Assembly (NCBI GenBank): GCA_017430945.1
Contig: JAFRMB010000121.1
Span: 1 to 20,669 of the forward strand
From: Clostridia bacterium
GTDB lineage: Bacteria > Bacillota_A > Clostridia > Christensenellales > Aristaeellaceae
Direction: 5' to 3'
Length of the DNA stretch: 20,669 bases
How positions within the stretch are numbered: position 1 is the first letter of the stretch; each line of letters opens with the position of its first letter. Under the pieces are notes generated by a model. The model was not told where the DNA came from, did not search any database, and saw nothing but the letters and a program-made list of their open reading frames with translations. Shown here piece after piece: positions 6,163-14,300 of this stretch. A program made the translations under genes and the position numbers.

Positions 6163-8721
6163 ATGAAGATGTGCAAGCTGTTGTGTGTCCTGCTGTCGAC
6201 CGTGCTGCTGATGAGCACTGTCAGCTGGGCGGAGACGGATATCGCGTCTGGCGAGGTACCGGTGCTGCTGTCGACGGACAGCGCGGCCGATGCCGCTGCG
6301 GAGGCGGAAGACGATATCGATGGTATCGTCCTGGCGGCGCCTGCTGAGGTGCAGGCAGACGAAGTGCCGTCCTTTGAGATGGGCGGGGACGATCCTTCCG
6401 GCGGAGGAACGACCGGCGGGAACGGCCAAACACAGGGCAACGGCGAAGGCGGCACCGGCGGAGACGGCCAGTCGCAGGGCAACGGCGAAGGCGGCACCGG
6501 CGGGAACGGCCAAACACAGGGCAACGGCGAAGGCGGCACCGGCGGAGACGGCCAAACACAGGGCAACGGCGAAGGCGGCACCGGCGGGGACGGCCAAACA
6601 CAGGGCAACGGCGAAGGCGGCACCGGCGGGGACGGCCAATCGCAGGGCAACGGCGAAGGCGGCACCGGCGGGGACGGCCAAACACAGGGCAACGGCGAAG
6701 GCGAAGTGCCGGCCGATGAACTGGTCGCACCGAAGCGCAGCCTGGTGCTGGGCGTTGGCGAGGCGGTCAGCCTCGATGTTACGCTGCGGTCTCAGGACGA
6801 TTCGCGCACAATGACTTATCGCTCGAAAAAATCCAAGGTCGCGTCAGTGACGGCGGACGGCATCGTCAAGGGCAAAAAGGCGGGCAAGACGTCCATCGTC
6901 GTCTCCGCGGGCGAGGGCCTCACGCTGTCGATCAGCGTCAAGGTGCTCAAGAAGCCCAAGAAGATCTACGTCAAGGTGGGCAAGACGACGCTGGGCGAAG
7001 GTGAATCGACCGCCGTGTGGGCGAGCTTCCCCAAGAAGACGGGCGGCGGATACACCATCACGGTGGATGAGAGCGGCAACCTCGAATACGATCCCGAAAA
7101 GGGCACGATCACCGCCAAGGCGCTGGGCGACGCCTGGGTGACCGCGACGGCTTACAACGGCAAGAGCAGGACGCAGAAGATCACGATCCTGCCCGCGCCG
7201 GACAGGATCAGTTCCAATAAAGACGAGATGGTGCTGTGCGCGCTCGGCGCCGTGGGCGCCACGGGGACCTTCACAGCCGTACTGCCGAAGGGCACCGCGG
7301 CTTCGATCAAGTACAGTGTCGAAGATCCCTCCATCGCGAGCATCGACGCAAAGACCGGCAAAGTGAAGGCTCTGGCAGCGGGCGAGACCCGGCTGTTTGC
7401 CGAGACGCACAACGAAAAGCAGTGCGAGTGTCGCCTGTACGTGCAATCAAGGCCGACATCATTTAAGCTTCAGGAGACGTCGATCTCGATGTATATCGGC
7501 CAGGTGTATGAACCTGTGCTCATCACGGATCCGGACGACGCCTACAAGGGGTTCACCCTGAAGTCCAAAAACAAGAAGATCGCCTCCATATCGGGCAATA
7601 CGATCAAAGCCCGGAAAAAGGGCAGCACGAAGGTGACGCTCAAAGCCGCCAACGGCAAGAAGGCAACGATCAAGGTCAAGGTCCTTCGCGGGCCAGACAA
7701 GGTCAAGCTGAACAAGTACGTCATCCCGCTCAATACGGGTGAACAATTCCAGCTGGCGTACACGCTGGTGCGCGGCCTGAGCAGAGTCAGCTACACGTCC
7801 AGCGATACGTCCGTCGCCACAGTGGATCCCGATACGGGCATGATCGAAGCCGTGGGCAGGGGCAGCGCCGTCATCACCGCGCGCACGCTCAACGGCAAAT
7901 ACGCCAACAGCGAAGTATACGTCGACTGCGCGCCCGAGGACGAGCTGAAGGTCACCTTCATGAACATCGGGCGCAACGACGGCATACTGCTGTGCTGTCA
8001 GGGCGAATATGCCTTCATCGATTCCGGCATGCACAGCGACGGCGTGAAGGCGGTCAAGTACATCCGGAGCCGGGGGATCACACATCTGAAGTACTACATC
8101 GGCACACACGGGCACAAGGACCACATCGGCGGCGCCGCCGCTATCCTCGCTGCGTTCGATGTGGATACGGTGCTGGTGCCGCATGGTTCATGCAAGGGAC
8201 GCATCAAGAATTGGGCGGAAGGCTCCGCCGAAAAGGCCGCCGCCAAATCACAGCGGTATCGCACCATGAAGCGCGGCGATGTCGTCACGCTGGGCAGCAC
8301 GTCGATGCTTTGCCTGGGTCCGATCAAGGCGCGTCCGGCAAGCTACACCAGCCTGCGGGAAAACGACAATTCGCTGGTGATCCGCGTCACGCACGGCTCG
8401 AACACCTTCCTGCTGACCGGCGATGCCACGAAGGATGAGATGAATCAGATCTACAAAAAGGACCATTCGAGCCTGAAAGCCAACGTGTTGAAGAACCCGC
8501 ACCACAACGGCAGGGTGGAAGAGATCGTCAAGCGCTGCGACCCGGACATCACGGTCTTCTCCACCAGCAGCGGCAGGCAGCCCAAGTCGGACTTTGTGAA
8601 GTGGATCAGGAAGCGGGGCTGTGAGGTCTACATCACGTCGAGCAACCGCCACAGCCACGTGACCATCACATCTGACGGCGCCGCATTGATGGTGACCACC
8701 GCGCGAAAGTACTCGTTCTGA
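6163..8721 (+). CDS. Secreted protein: 14-residue repeats, Big_2-like Ig domains and a C-terminal ComEC/Rec2-like metallo-beta-lactamase domain
   Basis: 852 residues. A signal peptide (MKMCKLLCVLLSTVLLMSTVSWA) is followed by an acidic stretch, seven Gly-rich 14-residue repeats (83-180), about five Big_2-like Ig modules (about 185-590; for example VASVTADGIVKGKKAGKTSIVV and ATVDPDTGMIEAVGRGSAVITA) and a metallo-hydrolase domain (about 594-852). The last resembles the extracytoplasmic MBL domain of ComEC: NIGRNDGILL, DSGMHSDG, THGHKDHIGG with H649-x-H651-x-D653-H654, NDNSLVIRV, LLTGDATKDE with Asp754, and NPHHNG with His780. All expected metal ligands are present, so it is probably an active phosphodiesterase or nuclease outside the cell; the substrate is unknown. 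No ComEC membrane channel is attached. I chose ATG 6163 over 6142 because GGGGAG precedes it and the signal peptide then starts cleanly. The end is 20 bp from the convergent MATE gene. Confidence 0.88.
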   Translation: MKMCKLLCVLLSTVLLMSTVSWAETDIASGEVPVLLSTDSAADAAAEAEDDIDGIVLAAPAEVQADEVPSFEMGGDDPSGGGTTGGNGQTQGNGEGGTGGDGQSQGNGEGGTGGNGQTQGNGEGGTGGDGQTQGNGEGGTGGDGQTQGNGEGGTGGDGQSQGNGEGGTGGDGQTQGNGEGEVPADELVAPKRSLVLGVGEAVSLDVTLRSQDDSRTMTYRSKKSKVASVTADGIVKGKKAGKTSIVVSAGEGLTLSISVKVLKKPKKIYVKVGKTTLGEGESTAVWASFPKKTGGGYTITVDESGNLEYDPEKGTITAKALGDAWVTATAYNGKSRTQKITILPAPDRISSNKDEMVLCALGAVGATGTFTAVLPKGTAASIKYSVEDPSIASIDAKTGKVKALAAGETRLFAETHNEKQCECRLYVQSRPTSFKLQETSISMYIGQVYEPVLITDPDDAYKGFTLKSKNKKIASISGNTIKARKKGSTKVTLKAANGKKATIKVKVLRGPDKVKLNKYVIPLNTGEQFQLAYTLVRGLSRVSYTSSDTSVATVDPDTGMIEAVGRGSAVITARTLNGKYANSEVYVDCAPEDELKVTFMNIGRNDGILLCCQGEYAFIDSGMHSDGVKAVKYIRSRGITHLKYYIGTHGHKDHIGGAAAILAAFDVDTVLVPHGSCKGRIKNWAEGSAEKAAAKSQRYRTMKRGDVVTLGSTSMLCLGPIKARPASYTSLRENDNSLVIRVTHGSNTFLLTGDATKDEMNQIYKKDHSSLKANVLKNPHHNGRVEEIVKRCDPDITVFSTSSGRQPKSDFVKWIRKRGCEVYITSSNRHSHVTITSDGAALMVTTARKYSF
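6409..6702 (+). repeat. Seven tandem 42-bp coding repeats (minisatellite)
   Basis: Seven head-to-tail 42-bp units encode variants of GTGGDGQTQGNGEG, at 6409, 6451, 6493, 6535, 6577, 6619 and 6661. Units differ only at a few positions (N/D at residue 6, T/S at residue 8, and Thr in place of the first Gly in unit 1). Near-identity at DNA level implies recent slippage or unequal crossover, so copy number is probably variable between strains. The product is a flexible glycine-rich spacer between the signal peptide and the Ig domains. Confidence 0.95.
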
Positions 8722-8741
8722 CGACGGGCGGCATCCGCGCA

Positions 8742-10079
8742 TCAGGCCTGGGCGGCGCCCGCGAACCAGCGCCGCTTGTAGGGGATGGTGATGAGGTCCG
8801 TGAGCAGGTAGGCCAGCAGCGGCGTCAGCATCAGGCCCGTCGCCCCGAAGCAGGCGGGCAGCAGGAACACCAGCGGCACGTAGCAGATGGCCTGCGGGAG
8901 CGACGCCAGGAAGGTGGACTTTCGCGATTCGCCGACCGCCTGCAGCAGTATGTTGACGGAAAAGCCGTAGGGCATGAAGACCAGGCCGATGCCGTGAAGG
9001 CGAAGCGCTTCGACGCCCAGCGCGCAGGTGGCATCGCTTGAGTCCGCAAACAGAGGGATGATCGCAGGCGCGGCAGCCCAGAGCAGCGCGGCGACGATGC
9101 AGATCAGGATCATGTTGATCTTCAGCGTGAGGCGATAGGCCTCCCGGATGCGGTCGTTCCGGCCTGCGCCCCTGTTGTAGGAGTATATGCTCTGCGCGCC
9201 CTGGAATAGCCCCTTTACGATGGCCAGTATGAAGGCCGTGACCCTCGCCACGATGGACAGGGCGGCGATCAGCGCGTCGCCGCCCGCCATGCCGGCGGAG
9301 ATGTTCAGGCAGGCGGAAGCAAGCATGCCGGCTCCGTGGCGGCACAGCGAGGGGAGCCCGGCCCGGCAGATCTCTCCCGGCAGCCCCCCGCGGAGCCGTA
9401 CGCGGGATGCGGCGAGCCGCGTCTCCGTGCGGCCTGACAGGAAGAAAAACAGCAACAGTCCCAGGCTCGCCAGCTGGCTGACGAACGTGGCGAGCGCCGC
9501 GCCGGTAATGCCCATATCCAGAGCGAATATGAACAATGGATCCAATGCCATATTCAACACACCGCCCAGGCCCATGCCGATCATGGACAGGCGGTTTTTT
9601 CCTTCTCCGCGGAGCAGCGTGCCCAGCACGATGGACAGGCAGAGCGCGGGAAAGCCCAGCAGTATGAAGCGCCCGTAGGCCGCGGCATAGGGCTGGATCG
9701 TGGGGGTGCTGCCCAGAAGGCGCATGAGCGGCGACAGGAACACCAGGCCGGATACGCCCAGCGCCACAGAGAGCGCAAGCGCGCTGAAGACCGCGGTAGA
9801 GCCGGCCGCGGACGCGCCTTCCCTGTCCCTGGCGCCCAGCATGAGGCCGATGCGGGTCGCGCCGCCGGTGCCGAACAGATAGCCGAGCGCGTTGATCATC
9901 TCCATGATGGCAAAGCTGATGCCCACCGCGGCGGTGGCCTGTGTGCCCAGGCGGGAGACGAACCAGGTGTCCACGATATTGTAGATCGTGGCGATCAGCA
10001 TGGACAGTATGGAGGGGAACGCAAGGCGGAGCGTCAGCCGACGTATGGGAACGGTCGTCATGATCTCGTATTGGCTCAT
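8742..10079 (-). CDS. MATE-family multidrug/Na+ (or H+) antiporter
   Basis: A 445-residue integral membrane protein with about twelve hydrophobic helices in two similar halves, the normal MATE size. The N-terminal motif PIRRLTLRLAFPSILSMLIATIYNIVDTWFVSRLG is typical of the MepA/DinF-like clade, as are GTGGATRIGLMLGARD and the start of the second half (AGLPSLCRHGAGMLASACLNISA, IVKGLFQGAQSIYSYNRGAG). Such proteins export cationic drugs or metabolites using ion gradients. I chose ATG 10079 because GGAGGTG precedes it; the frame runs 12 codons further upstream without added homology. It is the last gene of a minus-strand operon, 32 bp after the small membrane protein gene, and converges on the Ig/MBL gene with no visible terminator between them. 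Substrate cannot be predicted. Confidence 0.92.
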   Translation of the reverse strand: MSQYEIMTTVPIRRLTLRLAFPSILSMLIATIYNIVDTWFVSRLGTQATAAVGISFAIMEMINALGYLFGTGGATRIGLMLGARDREGASAAGSTAVFSALALSVALGVSGLVFLSPLMRLLGSTPTIQPYAAAYGRFILLGFPALCLSIVLGTLLRGEGKNRLSMIGMGLGGVLNMALDPLFIFALDMGITGAALATFVSQLASLGLLLFFFLSGRTETRLAASRVRLRGGLPGEICRAGLPSLCRHGAGMLASACLNISAGMAGGDALIAALSIVARVTAFILAIVKGLFQGAQSIYSYNRGAGRNDRIREAYRLTLKINMILICIVAALLWAAAPAIIPLFADSSDATCALGVEALRLHGIGLVFMPYGFSVNILLQAVGESRKSTFLASLPQAICYVPLVFLLPACFGATGLMLTPLLAYLLTDLITIPYKRRWFAGAAQA

Positions 10080-10111
10080 CGGGATCCACCTCCGAACCGG
10101 CTGTTTCGCCG

Positions 10112-10717
10112 TCATCTGTCACGGGAGAGGTCCGCCAGAAAGGGCGCGCACAGCATCAGCGTGCGCATCGCGTCGGGAAGGCCGAAGGCACAGCTGGCCT
10201 CGAAGCGCATGGGGAATCTGTCGCCGTAGCGCTCGATGACGCGCTGCGGGTCAAGGCGGCGGCGGACGAAGCCCACGGGGACGCCGTCCCGGGCGTACGC
10301 GATGCCTTCCGAAGAGGGGATGCCCTCCACGACGTCGTCGCCGGCGCGCAGCACCAGAGCGCCGTCATCGCGGCGCTCCACCGAGGCAGCCCATGCGCCG
10401 GTGGCGCGGTCCATGAGCGGCATCTTGCCGGACGCCTGGGCATCGGCAGGGCAGACCCAGTCGATGCCATCTGCGTGGACAGCGGCGGGGCCGCCGGGCA
10501 GCGCGGCGCGGGTCACGTCGCACAGCGCCCTGCCGCCCGCGCGGAACACGTGGGCCGACACGCCGGTGGCGTAGCAGTAGTAGCCCTCGATGTCGCTGGC
10601 GGCGCGTCGGGCCCCAGGTGCGGCAGCCCTGCGCTTCTCCGCGCGGATGTGCAGATACAGCGCCTCAAACGGGCTGACGATCAGACAGACCAACAGGACC
10701 ACCATATACCATCGCAT
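10112..10717 (-). CDS. Hypothetical membrane-anchored protein, 201 aa
   Basis: I do not recognise this family. A single N-terminal hydrophobic segment (about residues 4-21, YMVVLLVCLIVSPFEALYL) is followed by basic residues (RAEKRR), so the bulk may lie in the cytoplasm if that end anchors it. The remaining 170 residues look like a beta-rich soluble domain (GAWAASVERRDDGALVLRAGDDVVEGI) ending in a hydrophobic helix-like region (FGLPDAMRTLMLCAPFLADL). A distant likeness to LURP-one/Tubby-type domains is possible but unsupported. The ATG has a good site, GGGAGGTG, just upstream. It sits between thpR (54 bp) and the MATE gene (32 bp) on the same strand, so all three probably share a transcript. 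Confidence 0.7.
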   Translation of the reverse strand: MRWYMVVLLVCLIVSPFEALYLHIRAEKRRAAAPGARRAASDIEGYYCYATGVSAHVFRAGGRALCDVTRAALPGGPAAVHADGIDWVCPADAQASGKMPLMDRATGAWAASVERRDDGALVLRAGDDVVEGIPSSEGIAYARDGVPVGFVRRRLDPQRVIERYGDRFPMRFEASCAFGLPDAMRTLMLCAPFLADLSRDR

Positions 10718-10771
10718 GCGCGCACCTCCCCGATCGCTTTGCCCGGCGCCCCGGCGCCGCGGCGCGGATCG

Positions 10772-11266
10772 TCATCGGATCTCCGTATAGATCATGCCAT
10801 TCCTGCCCCTGTCCGATCGCATGAGCGCGATGCGCCGGACGGTCATCCCGGCGTCCGGCATCTGAACGGCGGGCAGGCCCCGCACCGGGCAGACCGCCTG
10901 ACGCACCAGCGTAACATGGGGCGAGAAGCGCTTTTTATCGAAGGGGATGCCCGCCTCGGCCAGGCCGTGGCGCAGCCGGCGCACGCAGGATGAAAGCTCC
11001 GGCGCGTCCCTGAACCCCAGCCACCACAGGTCGGAAAAGGCGCCGATGCCCTGAGATCTCAATTCGAAGGGCTCGAAGGGCAGCGCGTCGATGACCTCCA
11101 GCGCGGCCCGTGGATCCGGGTACTCACCGATGAACGCCAGCGTCAGGTGGAGATTCTCCGGCTTTGTGTAGTTGCCCCGCACGCCGTGCCGCCGAAAGGC
11201 GTCCTGCACTTCGAGCGCGGCGCGCAGCATGGCGCCTTCCATCGGGATCGCGACGAACAACCGCAT
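10772..11266 (-). CDS. thpR: RNA 2',3'-cyclic phosphodiesterase (2H phosphoesterase, ThpR/LigT family)
   Basis: A 164-residue 2H-superfamily enzyme. The two catalytic HxT motifs are intact: H40-L-T42 in NLHLTLAFIGEY and H117-V-T119 in FSPHVTLVRQ. The N-terminus MRLFVAIP and the length match ThpR, which opens 2',3'-cyclic phosphates on RNA ends to 2'-phosphates and can join 2'-5' linkages in vitro (family knowledge). I chose ATG 11266, preceded by AGAGGTGA, over an upstream in-frame ATG at 11314 that would overlap the promoter. It is first in a three-gene minus-strand operon with a membrane protein and a MATE transporter, with no obvious functional link. Confidence 0.9.
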   Translation of the reverse strand: MRLFVAIPMEGAMLRAALEVQDAFRRHGVRGNYTKPENLHLTLAFIGEYPDPRAALEVIDALPFEPFELRSQGIGAFSDLWWLGFRDAPELSSCVRRLRHGLAEAGIPFDKKRFSPHVTLVRQAVCPVRGLPAVQMPDAGMTVRRIALMRSDRGRNGMIYTEIR

Positions 11267-11284
11267 GATATCACCTCTCACAGT

Positions 11285-11293
11285 ATTATACCA
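11285..11293 (-). promoter_or_regulatory. Extended -10 promoter for the thpR operon
   Basis: On the minus strand the sequence reads TGGTATAAT, a perfect -10 (11285-11290) with the upstream TG of an extended -10. No good -35 box stands at the right distance. It lies about 20 bp before the thpR ATG, so the 5' leader would be very short. Confidence 0.55.
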
Positions 11294-11317
11294 CATTTTC
11301 GGCCTGCGGGACACAAA

Positions 11318-11358
11318 AAAGGGGCTGACTCAGAACACAGTTTTGAGTCAGTCCCTTT
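11318..11358 (-). terminator. Rho-independent terminator of the zinc ribbon/pseudokinase gene
   Basis: A 15-bp inverted repeat (11318-11332 with 11344-11358, core CTGACTCA/TGAGTCAG) encloses an 11-nt loop, with one mismatched position. On the minus strand the stem ends in CCCC followed by six T residues, the classic form. It starts 15 bp beyond the stop at 11373. Confidence 0.87.
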
Positions 11359-11372
11359 GTGTGCAGCGGGCA

Positions 11373-14300
11373 TCAATCCAGGCCGCGGTCCAGCAGCCTG
11401 AGCGTCTCGAGGTCCACCACGACGTTCGGATCGGAGGGATCGATGACGTTGAGCCCGGCGCCGAGCTTTTCATTGGCGCGCCGCTGGAATTCGGAAACGG
11501 CGGACAGCGTGATGCGATCCAGCACGCCCGATTCGGGTTCCGAGGACATCATCTGGTTCATGTACAGCTTGCGCTGCAGCTTTTCGATCTCCGACGGATC
11601 GGAGGACGCGTCGATCGGCGCGTTGAAGCCGGCCTGAGGCCTCAGTGCGGGCGCTTCGGTGGGCGCGGGCGTGGGCTCGGGCGTTGGGGTGGGCGTCGGA
11701 GCGGGTATGCCGAAAACGGCGGTCCCCCAGACGGCGTCCTGTTGGGTGCCGTTCACCGGCACGGCGCCGACGTACACGGTGTAGATCCCCGAGGGCAGGC
11801 GACTGGCAGAGATGTTCCGGCTGGTGTCCGTGGTGTTCCCGATGGACTGGCGCTCGCCGGACTGATTCTCCACATAGACGATGTAACCGGCCACGTCGCC
11901 ATCTGAGCCCCACTGCAGTATGATGCTGTCGCTGGTCATATAGGCCACGCCGTTCTGCTGGTAGGCGGTGCCCCCGACGGTGACGGTGGGCTGCTCGACC
12001 CGCCCGACGGTGGGTGCGGGCGTCGGTTCAGGCGTGGGTACGGGTGTCGGCACCTCGGTGGGCTCAGGCGTGGGCTCGGGTGTGGGCGTGGGCTCGGGCG
12101 TGGCAGGCGCGGGCAGCACGAATTGCGCGCGGCTCCAAACGATATCCTTGTCTGCACCGTTCTCCGGCAGCGCACCGACGGAGACGGTGTAGATCACGGA
12201 CGGGCTCAGCTTGGAAGCGGGCACGGTCAGCGACTGCTGCCGTGTGGACGGGGTGCCGGCGACCACGTTGCCCGCGGCGTCGGTGATCTGTACGCTGTAG
12301 CTTGCCACATCGCCGTTCGCCTCCCATTCGATATCGAAGCTCCGGGAGTCGATCAGTATGGCGGCGTCCTCGGGCACGCTGCCGTCGATGGTGATGACCG
12401 GCGCTTCGATGGAGGCCACCATCGGCACGGGCGTCGGCACGGGCGTGGGTTCGGGCGTCGGGGTCGGGGTCGGCACGGGTGTGGGCTCGGGCGTCGCCGT
12501 CGGTTCCGGCGTCGGCGGGATCGGCAGGGTGAAGCGGGCGGTCGCCCACACCACGTCATCATCGGTGCCGCCCATGGGCAGCGCGCCGACGTTCAGCGTA
12601 TAGATCTCGCCCGGCGTCATGCCGTTGGTGCTCACCTTCTGTTCGGTCTGGCGGGTCGATTCCTGGGCAACGATAGAGCGTCCGTTGCTGTCATACAGGT
12701 AGACCTGGTAGGAGACGACGCTGCCCTGCGCGCGCCAGTTGATGGTGAAATTGCCCTTCTTCAGTTCGATGATGTCGCCCGACGCGACATGACCGGCAAC
12801 GCTGATCTCCAACTGATCAACGGTCGCCTTGAAGGGCGATCCGGCGGGATGTCCGCCTTCGTCGTCGTCGGGCTCGTCAAAAGGGTCGTCAGGATCGATG
12901 TTCGACATCCCATCGGCATCCGGGTCAACGGTCCCGAACGGGTCGAGGGTCGGTGTGGGGGAAGGCCAGACCTCTTCGTCGGGATCACCGTCCTCGCCGT
13001 CAAAGTCGCCGTCGCCGGTATCGCCGTCGAAGCCGCCGTCATCACCGAAGTCGTCGTCGCCGGTATCGCCGTCGAAGCCGCCGTCATCGCTGAAGTCGTC
13101 GTCGCCGGTATCGCCGTCGAAGTCACCGTCGTCGAAGTCGTCGCCGGTATCGCCGTCGAAGTCGCCGCCGTCGTCGAAGTCGTCGTCGCCGGTATCGCCG
13201 TCGAAGCCGTCGTCATCGCCGAAGTCGCCGTCAGTGGCGGTATCCGGCACAGGCGTGGGGGAAGGCGTCGGTGTCGGCGTTGCCGCGTCGATGCTGCTGT
13301 GGATGTTGTAGCCGTTGTCGCAGCAATACTTCAGCAGTTGCTGCGTCTTGCTGTCGAGTTCGCCGGTGACCTTCAGCACATTGGGACGCTGTGTGTTGGC
13401 CCACCGCTGGAAGGCGGCGATGGCCTCATTCGTGGCCTCGGTGAGCTGGCCGTTCACCGCTTCCGCCGGGAGGGCGCCGACCTGCGCCAGCATCTGCTGT
13501 ATGGCGAGCACGCGCTCGTTGGGCTTCTTCGTAGGCTCGGGCGTCGGTGTCGGCGTCTCAGTGGGGGCCGGTGTCGGTGTCTCGGTGGGAGCGGGCGTCG
13601 GCGTCTCGGTGGGGGCCGGTGTCGGCGTCTCGGTGGGTGCGGGCGTCGGTGTGGGCTCTTCGGTGGGCTCGGGTTCGGGCGTCGTGCCCAGTACGTTGAT
13701 CTCGTGATCGGAATAGTACTCCAGAGCCTGCCGGGTGGCGTTGTCCACCACGCTGCTGACCGGCAGGGAGCCGCCCTTGCGGTTCACCCACTGCTGGAAG
13801 GCGCGCACTGCCTTGGCAGTGGCGTTGTCGTATACGCCGTTCACCTCTTCCTCATCCATCAGACCGATCGTCACCAGCATCTCCTGCACGCGGCGGATGG
13901 AGGCGGGATCGGAGGAGCGGTCGATGGTGAAGTCCTCATCTTCGTTGGGCTCTTCGTCCTCGCCGTTCCGGATGTCCGGGATGCGGTTGTTGTCCTGGCA
14001 GTACTGCAGGAAGGCGCGGGTGAGCGCGTCGGCGTTGCCGTTCGTGGGCAGCACATCTTCGCCGCGCTGTTCGTTGACCCATCTCTGGAACGCGGACACC
14101 GCGTCGATGGTATCCTGGCCGTACACGCCGTCGTCGGCGCCGACAGGCAGCAGACCGAGCGTGATCATCTGGCGCTGCAGTGCGCGGATGACATCCCTGG
14201 AGGATCGGCCGTTGATGGTCTCGTTCTCAGGCAGGGCGGGCGTCGGGCCGGGCGTCGCCGTCGGGGTCGGGGAGACGGTGGGCTCCGAAGTGGCCGACTG

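Noticed and set aside
3823..6681. 952-residue open frame on the minus strand opposite helD and the start of the Ig/MBL gene
   Set aside because: It is antisense to a well-supported gene with clear HelD motifs, has low-complexity Ala/Val/Pro sequence and includes the reverse complement of the 42-bp repeats. High third-position GC removes stop codons in this frame.
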